Shown here: positions 27,180-36,623 of the stretch, piece by piece
Layout: each line of letters starts with the position of its first letter
Numbering within the stretch: the stretch's first letter is position 1
Assembly (NCBI RefSeq): GCF_020034665.1
Contig: NZ_JAIQDI010000001.1
Span: forward strand, 1 to 64,000
Direction: 5' to 3'
Length of the DNA stretch: 64,000 nt
DNA from: Niabella beijingensis
GTDB lineage: Bacteria > Bacteroidota > Bacteroidia > Chitinophagales > Chitinophagaceae
Program-made: the position numbers and the translations under genes
The notes under the pieces: model-generated
Told to the model about the DNA's origin: nothing
Databases searched by the model: none
What the model saw: only the letters and a program-made list of their open reading frames with translations

Positions 27180-27210
27180 CAAAGGTAACGCATTAAAGGG
27201 AAATTTCAAA
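27180..27210 (-). promoter_or_regulatory. rpsO promoter
   Basis: On the minus strand TTTG (27207-27210) is followed by exactly 19 bases and TACCTTTG (27180-27187). Confidence 0.8.
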
Positions 27211-27372
27211 TAAATTGTTGCTGCGGCCCGGCTAAGAGAATCAACAAAACAAACCATTAATTATCAAATTATTACATAAAAAAATCGAACCAACCACCTT
27301 TTTTCCTTTCCCGGTTTTTTAGGTTGAGAAAACAGATGCCCGTTTCCCGCCTCCTCTCCTAACTTTGTGATC

Positions 27373-27528
27373 ATGTTGCCCGATAAAATTGTTGACACAA
27401 AAGAATTGTCCCTCTTTCTGGAAAAAGCCCGCCGCATTGGCAGCATCATTGAATCCCGGCAGAGCGATCGCCCGGAACAGTTTCTGAAAACGGATCAGGT
27501 AAAAAATTCAGCAGGTTTAACAGCTTAA
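27373..27528 (+). CDS. possible small protein of 51 residues
   Basis: A frame starting MLPDKIVDTKELSLFLEK and ending in VKNSAGLTA lies between rpsO and the YciI-like gene. A TAACTTTG -7 box is only five bases upstream of the ATG, as for other nearly leaderless genes of this window. No family recognised. It is followed after 17 bases by the YciI-like gene, with which it may be co-transcribed. Confidence 0.35.
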   Translation: MLPDKIVDTKELSLFLEKARRIGSIIESRQSDRPEQFLKTDQVKNSAGLTA

Positions 27529-27545
27529 AATACGCCCCTTAAAAA

Positions 27546-27881
27546 ATGAAAAAATTTATTGCCCTGTTTAGGGAACCCGATGGAAGACAGGAACCGCATG
27601 ACGAGGCCGCCATAAAACAGCACCGGCAAAACTGGGCCGCATGGATGGAGCGCTGGAGCGGACAGATCAGCGGCGGCAGCGGTCTTACCCTGAACGGCCG
27701 GATCTTAAAAGACCTGGAAACAGCCCCGGCAGCTGACATTTATAAAAACGGAACAGAAATTGTCGGAGGTTTTCTTTTGATCACTGCTGCCGACCTTGAC
27801 GCCGCCGCAGACATGATGCGCTCCTGCCCCATTTTCGAATTTGACGGCCGCATTGAGATCCGGGAATATCAAAATCAATAA
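27546..27881 (+). CDS. YciI-like (DGPF-related) protein
   Basis: A 111-residue protein of the YciI/dimeric alpha-beta barrel fold: MKKFIALFREPDGR at the start, WAAWMERWSGQISGGSGL in the middle and DAAADMMRSCPIFEFDGRIEIRE at the end, parallel to the YCII partner of the ECF sigma factor at 22.3 kb. The DGPF motif itself is missing. Function unknown. A DUF1801-type gene follows 39 bases downstream. Confidence 0.7.
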   Translation: MKKFIALFREPDGRQEPHDEAAIKQHRQNWAAWMERWSGQISGGSGLTLNGRILKDLETAPAADIYKNGTEIVGGFLLITAADLDAAADMMRSCPIFEFDGRIEIREYQNQ

Positions 27882-27920
27882 CGGAGTGTCATCTTCCTGT
27901 CACTGTAAAAACACGTTCAG

Positions 27921-28304
27921 ATGCATGCAACCGCTGTGGAAACATTTTTAGCGCAATACGCGGAACAGGTGCAAGGCAATGCGTTGCTGCTTCGCCAGGT
28001 ATTGCTGCAACAGCTGCCACAGATCACCGAACAGCTGGATCTTCCTGCAAAAATGATCGCCTATACCTACGGCCAAAGTTATACCGACTTTATCTGTGTC
28101 ATCATCCCCTCCCAAAAAGGATTGAAGCTGGGGTTTAATAAAGGGCCGGAGCTCTCCGATCCGGGCCGGCTGCTGCAAGGCACTGCAAAAACAACACGCT
28201 ATATTCCTGTCAGCAGCGCGGAACAGATACAGTCGGAAGGGATCGCCACGCTTTTAAGAGAAGCATTGAAACATTACCGGCAACGCAAAAAAGCACTGCT
28301 ATAA
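27921..28304 (+). CDS. DUF1801-type protein
   Basis: The 127-residue protein has a helix, then KMIAYTYGQSYTDFICVIIPSQKGLKLGFNKG and a C-terminal segment with TTRYIPVSSAEQIQSEGI, close to the DUF1801/YdhG pattern (iron chaperone frataxin-like fold). No enzymatic residue is evident. It pairs with the YciI-like gene. Confidence 0.65.
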   Translation: MHATAVETFLAQYAEQVQGNALLLRQVLLQQLPQITEQLDLPAKMIAYTYGQSYTDFICVIIPSQKGLKLGFNKGPELSDPGRLLQGTAKTTRYIPVSSAEQIQSEGIATLLREALKHYRQRKKALL

Positions 28305-28589
28305 AGAGTAGCTACCTATCGGAAAGACATCCTGCATTACGCTATTTAATACGCCGTAGGAAGACCGCAATACCAACATTCTGCAGAATACCCTGTGGAG
28401 CGGAGCCGTATTTTACCGGCATGCGCGCTCCTCGTATCGACAGCAGTCAATGAATGCGTTTTAATTGATTTAGATTTTTTTATATCACTCCTTTTAGATA
28501 TTTTTAACCCACAATGTGTATCAGGTACATGAAGAAATAACGATGCGCGGTTGTGCTATTCTAAACATTCTTTAACTAATTAAAAGCGT

Positions 28590-31574
28590 ATGAAAATCAA
28601 ATTGCTTGTGCAATGCCTTATGGCATTTGTGTTTTCGCTGGCATCCTTCACCGCAATTGCCCAAACGAAGACCATACAGGGGAAAGTGCTGGATGACAAA
28701 AACCAACCGGTGGCAGGGGCTACCGTGGAGATCAAGGGCAGTCAGACTGCTACCCTTTCGAAAGATGACGGAACATTTACCATCAATGTTCCGGGAGATG
28801 CAAAAACATTACAGGTTTCGTTTATCGGTTTTGTTACACAGGATGTTCCCATTACTGAAGGCGAACTATCCGTAGTGCTGCAGCCCGGCCAGCAGGCGCT
28901 GGATGAGGTAGTAGTGATCGGTTATGGCACCGCCCGGAAAAAAGATCTTACCGGTGCGATGGTAACCATCAGTGAAAAGAATTTCAATAAAGGCGTTATG
29001 ACCAATCCCGATCAATTGATCCAGGGAAAAACACCGGGTGTGATGGTCATCAACAATACCGGGCAACCGGGAGGTGCCACCACGGTACGTATCCGTGGTA
29101 ATTCATCCATACGTGCCAGTAATAACCCGTTATTCGTACTGGATGGTATTCCCCTGTCGGGAAATACGGCCCTGCCCCCCGGACGAGGCGGCTTTTCCTC
29201 AGACCGGGGCAATCCGCTCAACTACCTTAACCCGAATGATATTGCCAGCATGGATATCTTAAAGGACGCATCGGCAACAGCTATTTACGGCTCCCGTGGT
29301 GCAAACGGTGTTGTTTTGATCAATACAAAAAAAGGAAAAGTTGGTCAGCCGGTGATTTCGGTAGTGGCCTCTACCGGCATCTCCAGCCTGAGGAAACAGC
29401 CCGAAGTGCTGAATGCCGCACAGTTCAGGGAAGCATTGAACTTCTATACACCCAATGAGGCGGCCAACTCCGACTTCGGCAGCAATGTGAATGCATTTAA
29501 AGAAATAACCAGAGTAGCGCCCACGCAAAATTATTACGCAGATATCACAGGTGGCACAGAGCACGGGAAATACCGTCTTTCCGGCGGGTACCTCAATCAG
29601 CAGGGGATCATCGTCGGCTCCCAGATGAAAAAATATACCGCCAACTTCAGCGGCAATTTCAAATTTCTGGAGAACCGGAGACTGGGACTGGACTTTGGAA
29701 TGTTTGTAACGCAGACCGATCAGAAGTTTGCACCCATCGATGTGGGTGTGGGTGCTGAAGGAAATATTATATCACAGGCATTACAATGGAATCCAACACA
29801 GCCATTCAGAGATGAAAACGGCGATTTTACATTTGTAAGCGGAAACCAAAGGAATCCGCTGGCCAGTTTAGCCGCCTACAAAGACCTTGGCACCAATAAT
29901 ACCATCCTGGCCATGATCGCTCCTTCCTATAAGATCACCGATGATCTTGAATATAAATTTGTATATAGTGTTACGCGACTTACAGGAGATCGCAATGCCA
30001 TGGTACGCGGAACAATGATTAATCCTACCGCATCAAACGACCAGGAGCAGGCCTTCCTGGGAAAATATTCAGAGACCGATCAGCAGATGACGCATACCTT
30101 ATCTTACAATAAGCAGGTTTCATCCGATCTTAATATCAATGCTGTAGCCGGATACGAGTATCTTGACTTCGACTACAGACAGAGCATGATGTACGGGAAC
30201 GGATTTACTTACCTGGGGCTGGATTATTTTGATTACCTGCAATATTCAACCATCAGCACGCGCGAAGTAACCTCTTACAGAAGTCCTAGCAATCAATTAC
30301 AATCCCTGTTTTTAAGAGGCGCATTTAATTACCTGGACCGCTATCTTTTAACGGCTACGGTGCGAAGAGACGGGTCTACAAAATTCGGTGCCAATAATAA
30401 ATATGCCATCTTCCCTTCAGTTGCGTTTGCCTGGAATATCAACGAAGAAAATTTTCTTAAAAACAATCCCAACATCAACCAGTTAAAATTAAGACTGGGC
30501 TGGGGTAAAACAGGGAACCAGGAATTCCCATCAGGAGCATCAAAAGACCGCCTTACTTTCGCCAGTCAAAGCATTGTTCAGGCCAACTATGGTAACCCCG
30601 ATCTGAAATGGGAAACCTCCGCCACGATCAATGCCGGTATCGACTTTGCCCTTTTTAACAACCGCATTTACGGTTCGGTGGACTATTTTAACAAGAAGAC
30701 CACAGATGCCTTATTTGAGCAAACACTGGCGCAACCAGCTCCCGCCGGCCGCATCTGGGTAAACCTTGATGGAGAGATCGTGAACAAAGGGGTTGAGATC
30801 GCCATTACCGGGAATATCATTCGAAAAAACGACTGGAACTGGGATGTAACAGGAAATGCCACCTTTCTTAAAAACAGCGTAAGCGGCCTGGTCGGGTATT
30901 ATGAAACCGGCGCATTAAGAGGTCAGGGTTTCTCTGGTGTTTTAGGACAACGAATGGCAAATGGTCAGCCCCTGAACGTTTGGTACCTTGCCGAATATGC
31001 AGGCATCGACCCCAATACAGGTATGAGCATGTACCGCGGGCTGGATGGCAGTATCAGTTCCGACAACGATCCTTCTGTGAACAAGTTTTATGCAGCAAGT
31101 CCCAATCCTACAACATTACTGGGCGTATCCACCAATCTCACCTATAAGAAGTTTTCACTGGGTGCAAATATGAATGGTGCAATGGGACACTACCTGTTCA
31201 ACAATACCGCAGCCACATCTCTCGGGATCAGCAATCTTTCCACAAGAAATATCGGAACAAGTTTCTTCAATACAAGTGTTAAAGAGTCTACCTCCAATTC
31301 CGCATCGCCTTCAACCCGTTATTTGGAAAAAGGCAACTACCTTAAACTGGCGAACGTAACCCTGAGCTACAAGGTGGGTGACATTGGAAATGTGTTAAAG
31401 AATTTCAACATTTCGCTGACCGGGCAGAACCTGTTCATACTGACCAAGTATACCGGATTTGATCCGGAGGTAAATACGGATGGTTCTACCAACGGTATTC
31501 CGTCACTGGGTATCGAATACCTCCCTTATCCCCCTGCAAAGACAATTCTTCTTGGTGTAAACTTTTCGCTCTAA
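28590..31574 (+). CDS. SusC/RagA family TonB-linked outer membrane protein
   Basis: A 994-residue barrel transporter: signal peptide to about residue 25 (FTAIAQ), a carboxypeptidase-regulatory-like domain (IQGKVLDDKNQPVAGATVEIKG), the TonB-box region DEVVVIGYGTARKKDLTGA, a plug domain with VRIRGNSSIRASNNPLFVLDG and a C-terminal barrel ending ILLGVNFSL. It imports a nutrient bound by its SusD partner 3 bases downstream. No glycoside hydrolase or sensor lies next to it, so the substrate is open. It lacks the STN domain, so FecR-type signalling is unlikely. Confidence 0.92.
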   Translation: MKIKLLVQCLMAFVFSLASFTAIAQTKTIQGKVLDDKNQPVAGATVEIKGSQTATLSKDDGTFTINVPGDAKTLQVSFIGFVTQDVPITEGELSVVLQPGQQALDEVVVIGYGTARKKDLTGAMVTISEKNFNKGVMTNPDQLIQGKTPGVMVINNTGQPGGATTVRIRGNSSIRASNNPLFVLDGIPLSGNTALPPGRGGFSSDRGNPLNYLNPNDIASMDILKDASATAIYGSRGANGVVLINTKKGKVGQPVISVVASTGISSLRKQPEVLNAAQFREALNFYTPNEAANSDFGSNVNAFKEITRVAPTQNYYADITGGTEHGKYRLSGGYLNQQGIIVGSQMKKYTANFSGNFKFLENRRLGLDFGMFVTQTDQKFAPIDVGVGAEGNIISQALQWNPTQPFRDENGDFTFVSGNQRNPLASLAAYKDLGTNNTILAMIAPSYKITDDLEYKFVYSVTRLTGDRNAMVRGTMINPTASNDQEQAFLGKYSETDQQMTHTLSYNKQVSSDLNINAVAGYEYLDFDYRQSMMYGNGFTYLGLDYFDYLQYSTISTREVTSYRSPSNQLQSLFLRGAFNYLDRYLLTATVRRDGSTKFGANNKYAIFPSVAFAWNINEENFLKNNPNINQLKLRLGWGKTGNQEFPSGASKDRLTFASQSIVQANYGNPDLKWETSATINAGIDFALFNNRIYGSVDYFNKKTTDALFEQTLAQPAPAGRIWVNLDGEIVNKGVEIAITGNIIRKNDWNWDVTGNATFLKNSVSGLVGYYETGALRGQGFSGVLGQRMANGQPLNVWYLAEYAGIDPNTGMSMYRGLDGSISSDNDPSVNKFYAASPNPTTLLGVSTNLTYKKFSLGANMNGAMGHYLFNNTAATSLGISNLSTRNIGTSFFNTSVKESTSNSASPSTRYLEKGNYLKLANVTLSYKVGDIGNVLKNFNISLTGQNLFILTKYTGFDPEVNTDGSTNGIPSLGIEYLPYPPAKTILLGVNFSL

Positions 31575-31577
31575 ATA

Positions 31578-33161
31578 ATGAATCATATGAAATCTAAATA
31601 TTTATTCTACTCACTGTTTATAGGCTCCGTCATTTTTGGGGCCTCCTCCTGCACAAAGCTCAATGAAGAGTTCCGGGGAGAACTGGAAGAAGGCACCACA
31701 AACGTAGGCGCCGACGGGCTTTTGATCACCGCCTATTCCTCATTGCTGGTACCCTATCAGCAGGACCAGCGCTGGGTATTACAGGAAATCTCAACAGATG
31801 CCGCAATGGCGCCGACCCGGGGTGGCGACTGGGACGATAACGGCATCTACAGGGCTGTACACCTGCATCGCTGGAATGCCGACAATGCTTTTATGAACAA
31901 TACATTTGTCAGCCTGGGTACGACCATCTATAACGCCACGAATGTGTTACGCTTTAATCCGAGTAAGCAGCAAGAAGCTGAGGCAAGGTTCCTTCGTGCC
32001 CTGGCGATGTTTGACATGATCGACCTCTATGGTATTGTACCAATAAGAGAGGGAGAGGCTCTGGATGATTTCAGGATCGCGCCCAAAGTACTGTCCGCAG
32101 CTGAAGGGATCGACTATATTGTTAAGGAGCTCAACGAGATCATAGCTACCCTTCCCAACGGAACGCTCACATCAGCCTTCGTTGCCAACAAGAATGCTGC
32201 GAGAACATTACTGATGAAGATCTATCTGAATAAAGGAACGTTCTTAAACCGGCAATCGCCCACGTTTGATGTAGCAGATATGACCCAGGTTATTACGCTT
32301 GCAAAAGCAATTACGGGTACCGGCACTTATAGCGTTGCTGCAAAAGGCAAATACTTCGATAACTTCGCACCCAACAATGACGCAGTATCCAGTGAAAACA
32401 TTTTCACCTTATACAATGAGAACGGCAAAAGAGGGGGCGCGGTTGACCGAACCTGGAATACGATCGCGCATTATAATATGACGCCTGGCGGCTGGAACGG
32501 CTGGTGCACACTCTCCGACTATTATGATAAGTTTGGTGCCACAGATGAAAGACGAGGTATCTATTACAACTATCCCGCGGATACCACCAACAACAAAAAA
32601 CTAGAATATCACCGGCAGAATGTGGGCTTTTTTATTGGACAGCAATACGACTGGAAAAACAACAAACCGCTGATGGCAAGAAACCCGGCCAATACACCGT
32701 TGGTTTTCACCAGGGAAGTAACGATCCGTACCTCGGGCGCTACACTGGAAACCGCAGGTATACGCCCCCTGAAATATGCTTACGATTACTCCAGCTCCGG
32801 ACAAAAGAACAACGACTGGGTAGTGTTCCGCTATTCTGATGTGCTGCTTATGCAGGCAGAAGCGGTATTAAGAGGCGGCACCGGCAGCAGTACCGTTGAA
32901 GCATTGGCCAAGGTAAATACGATCCGGACCAATCGCGGCGTAACACCATTTGCCTCCCTGACGCTTGACAATTTACTGGACGAACGCGGGCGTGAGCTAT
33001 ACTGGGAAGGATGGCGGCGGCAGGACCTGATCCGCTTTGGAAAATTCCTCGAACCCTTCCAGGAAAAACCGACGGCTTCCGATCCCAAATATCTTGTGTT
33101 TGCGATTCCCAGCCAGCAGCTTGCGGTAAATCCCAATTTAACACAGAACCCCGGGTATTGA
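31578..33161 (+). CDS. SusD/RagB family nutrient-binding lipoprotein
   Basis: The 527-residue protein has a lipoprotein signal (FGASSC lipobox around residue 25) and the SusD TPR framework: EAEARFLRALAMFDMIDLYG, NAARTLLMKIYLN, then near the end RYSDVLLMQAEAVLRGG and RGRELYWEGWRRQDLIRFGKF. It sits on the cell surface and caps the SusC barrel. Start may be the second ATG nine bases in. Confidence 0.92.
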   Translation: MNHMKSKYLFYSLFIGSVIFGASSCTKLNEEFRGELEEGTTNVGADGLLITAYSSLLVPYQQDQRWVLQEISTDAAMAPTRGGDWDDNGIYRAVHLHRWNADNAFMNNTFVSLGTTIYNATNVLRFNPSKQQEAEARFLRALAMFDMIDLYGIVPIREGEALDDFRIAPKVLSAAEGIDYIVKELNEIIATLPNGTLTSAFVANKNAARTLLMKIYLNKGTFLNRQSPTFDVADMTQVITLAKAITGTGTYSVAAKGKYFDNFAPNNDAVSSENIFTLYNENGKRGGAVDRTWNTIAHYNMTPGGWNGWCTLSDYYDKFGATDERRGIYYNYPADTTNNKKLEYHRQNVGFFIGQQYDWKNNKPLMARNPANTPLVFTREVTIRTSGATLETAGIRPLKYAYDYSSSGQKNNDWVVFRYSDVLLMQAEAVLRGGTGSSTVEALAKVNTIRTNRGVTPFASLTLDNLLDERGRELYWEGWRRQDLIRFGKFLEPFQEKPTASDPKYLVFAIPSQQLAVNPNLTQNPGY

Positions 33162-33183
33162 CCGGTCTTGCAATGTATTTTCC

Positions 33184-33208
33184 AAAGTCCCCCTCCGGGG
33201 ACTTTTTT
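33184..33208. terminator. intrinsic terminator of the SusCD operon
   Basis: AAAGTCCCC and GGGGACTTT form a 9-bp stem with a CTCC loop and a T run. It lies 22 bases behind the susD stop and overlaps the end of the convergent nucleotidyltransferase gene. Confidence 0.85.
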
Positions 33209-34346
33209 ATTTGCGCAATTGCACAACCTGGCCGTCGGTACCATCGATACGTTTTTCAATCCGCCTGGAAATAAAGACAAATCTCACACTCCGTACAAAC
33301 TGATAACATTGCTGCCACAGGGATGCATGCGGATAAAGACGGGTAATGATACATATCAGGTTTCTCACCGTGCGCGGGCCATTAAGCACCCGGTGAATAC
33401 CTCCTTTGCGGGCTTCTTTATAGATCAGTCTTGGAGGTGTCTTTACCTTTCCGGGATCGGGCACAGGCAGGCCAAATTGCAATAACACCCTGCAGGCATA
33501 ATCGAAGAGGTCTTCTTTCTTTTCTTCAATCGCCAGCTGCCGGGCCTGTTGCCAGAGAGGCGCATCCAGCTGATCATGCAATTGAGCAATATCAATGATC
33601 CAGTTCAGGTTATGCCGGTTGGCTTTATCGCCCGCATGGATGAGGATCATAAAGACCTCGTAAGCAAGTGCCGGTTTTTTTCCGCCCGGCAGCTCCGGAC
33701 AGGGAACCAGGTGCAGCCACAATCTTTCGGTGAATTGTTTCGTACAGTTGGATCCGATCTTCCAGTGAAGGTCAATAAATGTATCGCTGGAAGGATTGGT
33801 ACAGGAAACAGCATGCCCAAAATCGAACAGCAGTCCGGGTACTTCCTGTATGCAGGCCATCAGTATCTGATGGGGAACAAATTCCATCCGCCGGAGAATA
33901 CCGATGGCCTCCTGCATTTTTTGCTGCGGGATCAGCAGATCAAAATCGCTCATGGATCGTAACTCCGCACGCGGATAGTATTGCCTGATGGATGCGCCCT
34001 TGATGACAACCACCGCAATCCCTTCCGCCAGAAAGGCCCGGTGCACCTGACGGAGTTGGTTGCTGATGTGCTGCGTCCTCAGCCACCAGTACTTATAAAG
34101 TATTTTAAGCCGCTTATCATGCCGGCAACTGATCCCCTCCTGCTGATTTTTGTACAGCAGATAAGGTACCAGCCGCGAAGAGCTGAAATCAAGATCCATG
34201 ATCTGCACCTCGTTTTCCCATGCACGTACATAACCTTCACGCTCTGTTTTGCTTTTGGCAAGACAGGCACGTAGCAGCAGCGTTTGTTCAACGCTCAGGT
34301 TGTCAACGAGATCAGAAAGAACGAATTTCATCAGCAATAGATTCAA
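33207..34346 (-). CDS. nucleotidyltransferase family protein (NTP_transf_5 type)
   Basis: The 379-residue product has GIAVVVIKGASIRQYYPRAE then LRSMSDFDLLIP near residues 110-140, the KG...D.DLL signature of PF14907 nucleotidyltransferases. Homologues occur in lasso-peptide and other RiPP clusters such as paeninodin, next to HprK-like kinases. The activity of the family is not firmly known. It is the last gene of the leftward PqqD-HprK-glycosyltransferase-ABC operon and overlaps the ABC gene by 35 bases (31 if the inner Met6 is used). Confidence 0.75.
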   Translation of the reverse strand: MNLLLMKFVLSDLVDNLSVEQTLLLRACLAKSKTEREGYVRAWENEVQIMDLDFSSSRLVPYLLYKNQQEGISCRHDKRLKILYKYWWLRTQHISNQLRQVHRAFLAEGIAVVVIKGASIRQYYPRAELRSMSDFDLLIPQQKMQEAIGILRRMEFVPHQILMACIQEVPGLLFDFGHAVSCTNPSSDTFIDLHWKIGSNCTKQFTERLWLHLVPCPELPGGKKPALAYEVFMILIHAGDKANRHNLNWIIDIAQLHDQLDAPLWQQARQLAIEEKKEDLFDYACRVLLQFGLPVPDPGKVKTPPRLIYKEARKGGIHRVLNGPRTVRNLICIITRLYPHASLWQQCYQFVRSVRFVFISRRIEKRIDGTDGQVVQLRK

Positions 34347-35940
34347 AACCGGGTTGGTGACTAATAATAACGATGATCCTGCTTTCTTTTAAACGGGTCA
34401 TTTCCTGTTTGAGCAGCTGAACGGCCGCCTCATCCAAATGATTGAGCGGCTCATCAAGTACTAATATATCGTGCGAACGCAGCAGCTCGCGTATCAGGGC
34501 AATACGTTTTGCTTCACCGCCGGACAATCCTTCTCCCCGCTCTCCAACATGGCGCTCTTCAATGACTCCGGAGGGTAGTAAATGCGATAGCCAGGAGTCC
34601 CCCAATCCTGCCCAGGCTCTTTCCGGTGCTTCATGCCCAAAGACCGCATTCTCTTTGATGCTACCCATAAAGATCGGTGCATCCTGATCCAGAAAGCCAA
34701 AGCGGGGACGCAGCGTTTTCAGCAGTTCCCAATCTGCAGGCGCTCCATTCACAAACAAATGGCCTGCTTGCGGCTGCAACAGGCCCAACAACAGGTGGGC
34801 AGCCGTAGATTTCCCGCTGCCATTCGGCCCCCGCCACAGGTAGACCCTGCCCCGTTCCAGGTCAAGATCCAGCTCCTTTATTCCTGCATCATTATTATAA
34901 AAATAGCTGACCCCTTTAAAGGATAACTGTTCGACCGATTGAACTCCGGACGGATCCGGATCGGCGATCCGCTCTTCCTTAAGATCGAAGAATGCTGCCA
35001 GGGTAAGCGCTGCATCCTGTCCTTCCAGCAGCTGGCTTACAGCGCCCGGCACCTGCATCAGGTTGCTTTGCACAATACTCACAAGCAACAACACCAGAAG
35101 CAGCTCGCTGAACTGTACAGCTCCCTGGCGCAGCCAGAAGATACCCACCAGGAAAATAATGATCCGTACCAGATTGCCGGCAACCTGGTTGATGATGCGC
35201 CACCGGGACTGCTGCCGGAGTTTATCCGAATTGGCCTCCAGGAAATGGTTGGTGGCTACGCGGTTCTCGTTAGCAGACCAGGCATACCCTCTTCCCATCT
35301 TGATCAGATCGAACTGATCGACACTCTTGGCCACCCAATGATGCTGCGCGCGCCAGGCTGCGTGAAACCGTTGTACAGCGGGTCGCTGCCGGCGCATGGA
35401 ATAAAGATGCAATCCACCCAGTACTCCCAGGGCACCGAGACACAACAGGAACAGCGGAAAGCTGATCAGGGCAATAACAACGATAAGAGCTGCTGCAATA
35501 ATGCCATTAACGGCCAGCACCTCAAGCACGGCGCCCATCGCGCTGCGCAAGCGCCAGGCCTCCATCATCATCATATCAAAATAGTACACCCGGTTCCTCT
35601 GGTGGAACGTAAGCCAGTCAAGTGCATTCATTTTTTTCCAGATACGATCGGCCAGTTCAAGAGAAAAGTTTTTGAGCAGCCTGATATTAATCGCAGACTG
35701 CCGGTAGGATGCGATGCCGCTTCCGGCAAAAAGCAACAGCACCACCAACACACCGGGAAGCAGATCCGTAAAGCGGGGCAATGAAGCACTCTTAAGATAA
35801 CGATACAGGAAATAAGGCCAGATCGTTGCAGCAAGTATGCGGAATGTCCCGTAAAAAAAAGTTGCCATTAACTGTTTTCCCGGAATCATCCTTAGAAACC
35901 CGGACCATTTCAGATAGTTACCGGTCCGTTCCACCTGCAT
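34312..35940 (-). CDS. ABC transporter, fused permease and ATPase
   Basis: A 542-residue half transporter: about five to six membrane helices in the first 310 residues, then an ATPase with Walker A GPNGSGKST, signature LSGGEAKR and Walker B ILVLDEP. There is no N-terminal C39 peptidase domain, so it would export a substrate without cutting a leader peptide. In RiPP clusters such half transporters export the mature product. Spacing to the glycosyltransferase gene is five bases. Confidence 0.85.
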   Translation of the reverse strand: MQVERTGNYLKWSGFLRMIPGKQLMATFFYGTFRILAATIWPYFLYRYLKSASLPRFTDLLPGVLVVLLLFAGSGIASYRQSAINIRLLKNFSLELADRIWKKMNALDWLTFHQRNRVYYFDMMMMEAWRLRSAMGAVLEVLAVNGIIAAALIVVIALISFPLFLLCLGALGVLGGLHLYSMRRQRPAVQRFHAAWRAQHHWVAKSVDQFDLIKMGRGYAWSANENRVATNHFLEANSDKLRQQSRWRIINQVAGNLVRIIIFLVGIFWLRQGAVQFSELLLVLLLVSIVQSNLMQVPGAVSQLLEGQDAALTLAAFFDLKEERIADPDPSGVQSVEQLSFKGVSYFYNNDAGIKELDLDLERGRVYLWRGPNGSGKSTAAHLLLGLLQPQAGHLFVNGAPADWELLKTLRPRFGFLDQDAPIFMGSIKENAVFGHEAPERAWAGLGDSWLSHLLPSGVIEERHVGERGEGLSGGEAKRIALIRELLRSHDILVLDEPLNHLDEAAVQLLKQEMTRLKESRIIVIISHQPGFESIADEIRSF

Positions 35941-35945
35941 AAAAA

Positions 35946-36623
35946 TCAGTTTTTTCGTTTTTCATCCAAATGAGCTTTTAGCAATCCTAAAAAAGCCGTT
36001 TTATCGACCCCGAGGGTCATATTATGATGATGTACCCGGCGGTAGGCCAACACTTCATCCAGCAGGAGCACCTCAAGATTCGCCCGTATGATCCGGCTAA
36101 ACCATTCGACAAAATCACCTATGGAAACCTGCTGATCAAAACCACCATACCTATCGAAGAGCTCCCGCCTCCCCAAAAAAGCCGTTTTTGAATACCCTTT
36201 CAGTGATCCGGAGCGGGCGCGCTGGGTAACAGTTCCGTTCCCGGTGAGCGTTTCAAACTCCCGTATCAGGCAAAAGCAGGCCGCCGCAGTACCAGTGCGC
36301 AACGCGCCCAGCTGCTTCTCCAGCTTCTCCGGTTCCCATAAATCATCCGCATCCAAAAAAGCGATATAGGGCGCCGCCCCCTGTGCAATAGCTGTATTGA
36401 GTGTAGCCGACACCCCCCGGTGCGGACATTTTAACAGCCGGATTCTGGAATCACCGGCCATCAGGGACGCAACAATATCGGTGGTGTCATCTTCAGAACC
36501 ATCGTCAGCAACGATTATACGCAGCGCTTTCCAGGTCTGCGCCTGCACCGATTCGATAGCCTCCCGGATAAACTTCCGGCCATTGTATACGGCAATAACA
36601 ACGTCGATCAACGGAGCATTCAT
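35946..36623 (-). CDS. family 2 glycosyltransferase
   Basis: The 225-residue protein is a single GT-A domain: VVIAVYNGRKFIREAIESVQAQT at the start, IVADDGSEDDT, the metal-binding region AFLDADDLW and a C-terminal helix. It likely transfers a sugar from a nucleotide donor in the cytoplasm or at the membrane face. It overlaps the upstream glycosyltransferase by four bases. Confidence 0.85.
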   Translation of the reverse strand: MNAPLIDVVIAVYNGRKFIREAIESVQAQTWKALRIIVADDGSEDDTTDIVASLMAGDSRIRLLKCPHRGVSATLNTAIAQGAAPYIAFLDADDLWEPEKLEKQLGALRTGTAAACFCLIREFETLTGNGTVTQRARSGSLKGYSKTAFLGRRELFDRYGGFDQQVSIGDFVEWFSRIIRANLEVLLLDEVLAYRRVHHHNMTLGVDKTAFLGLLKAHLDEKRKN

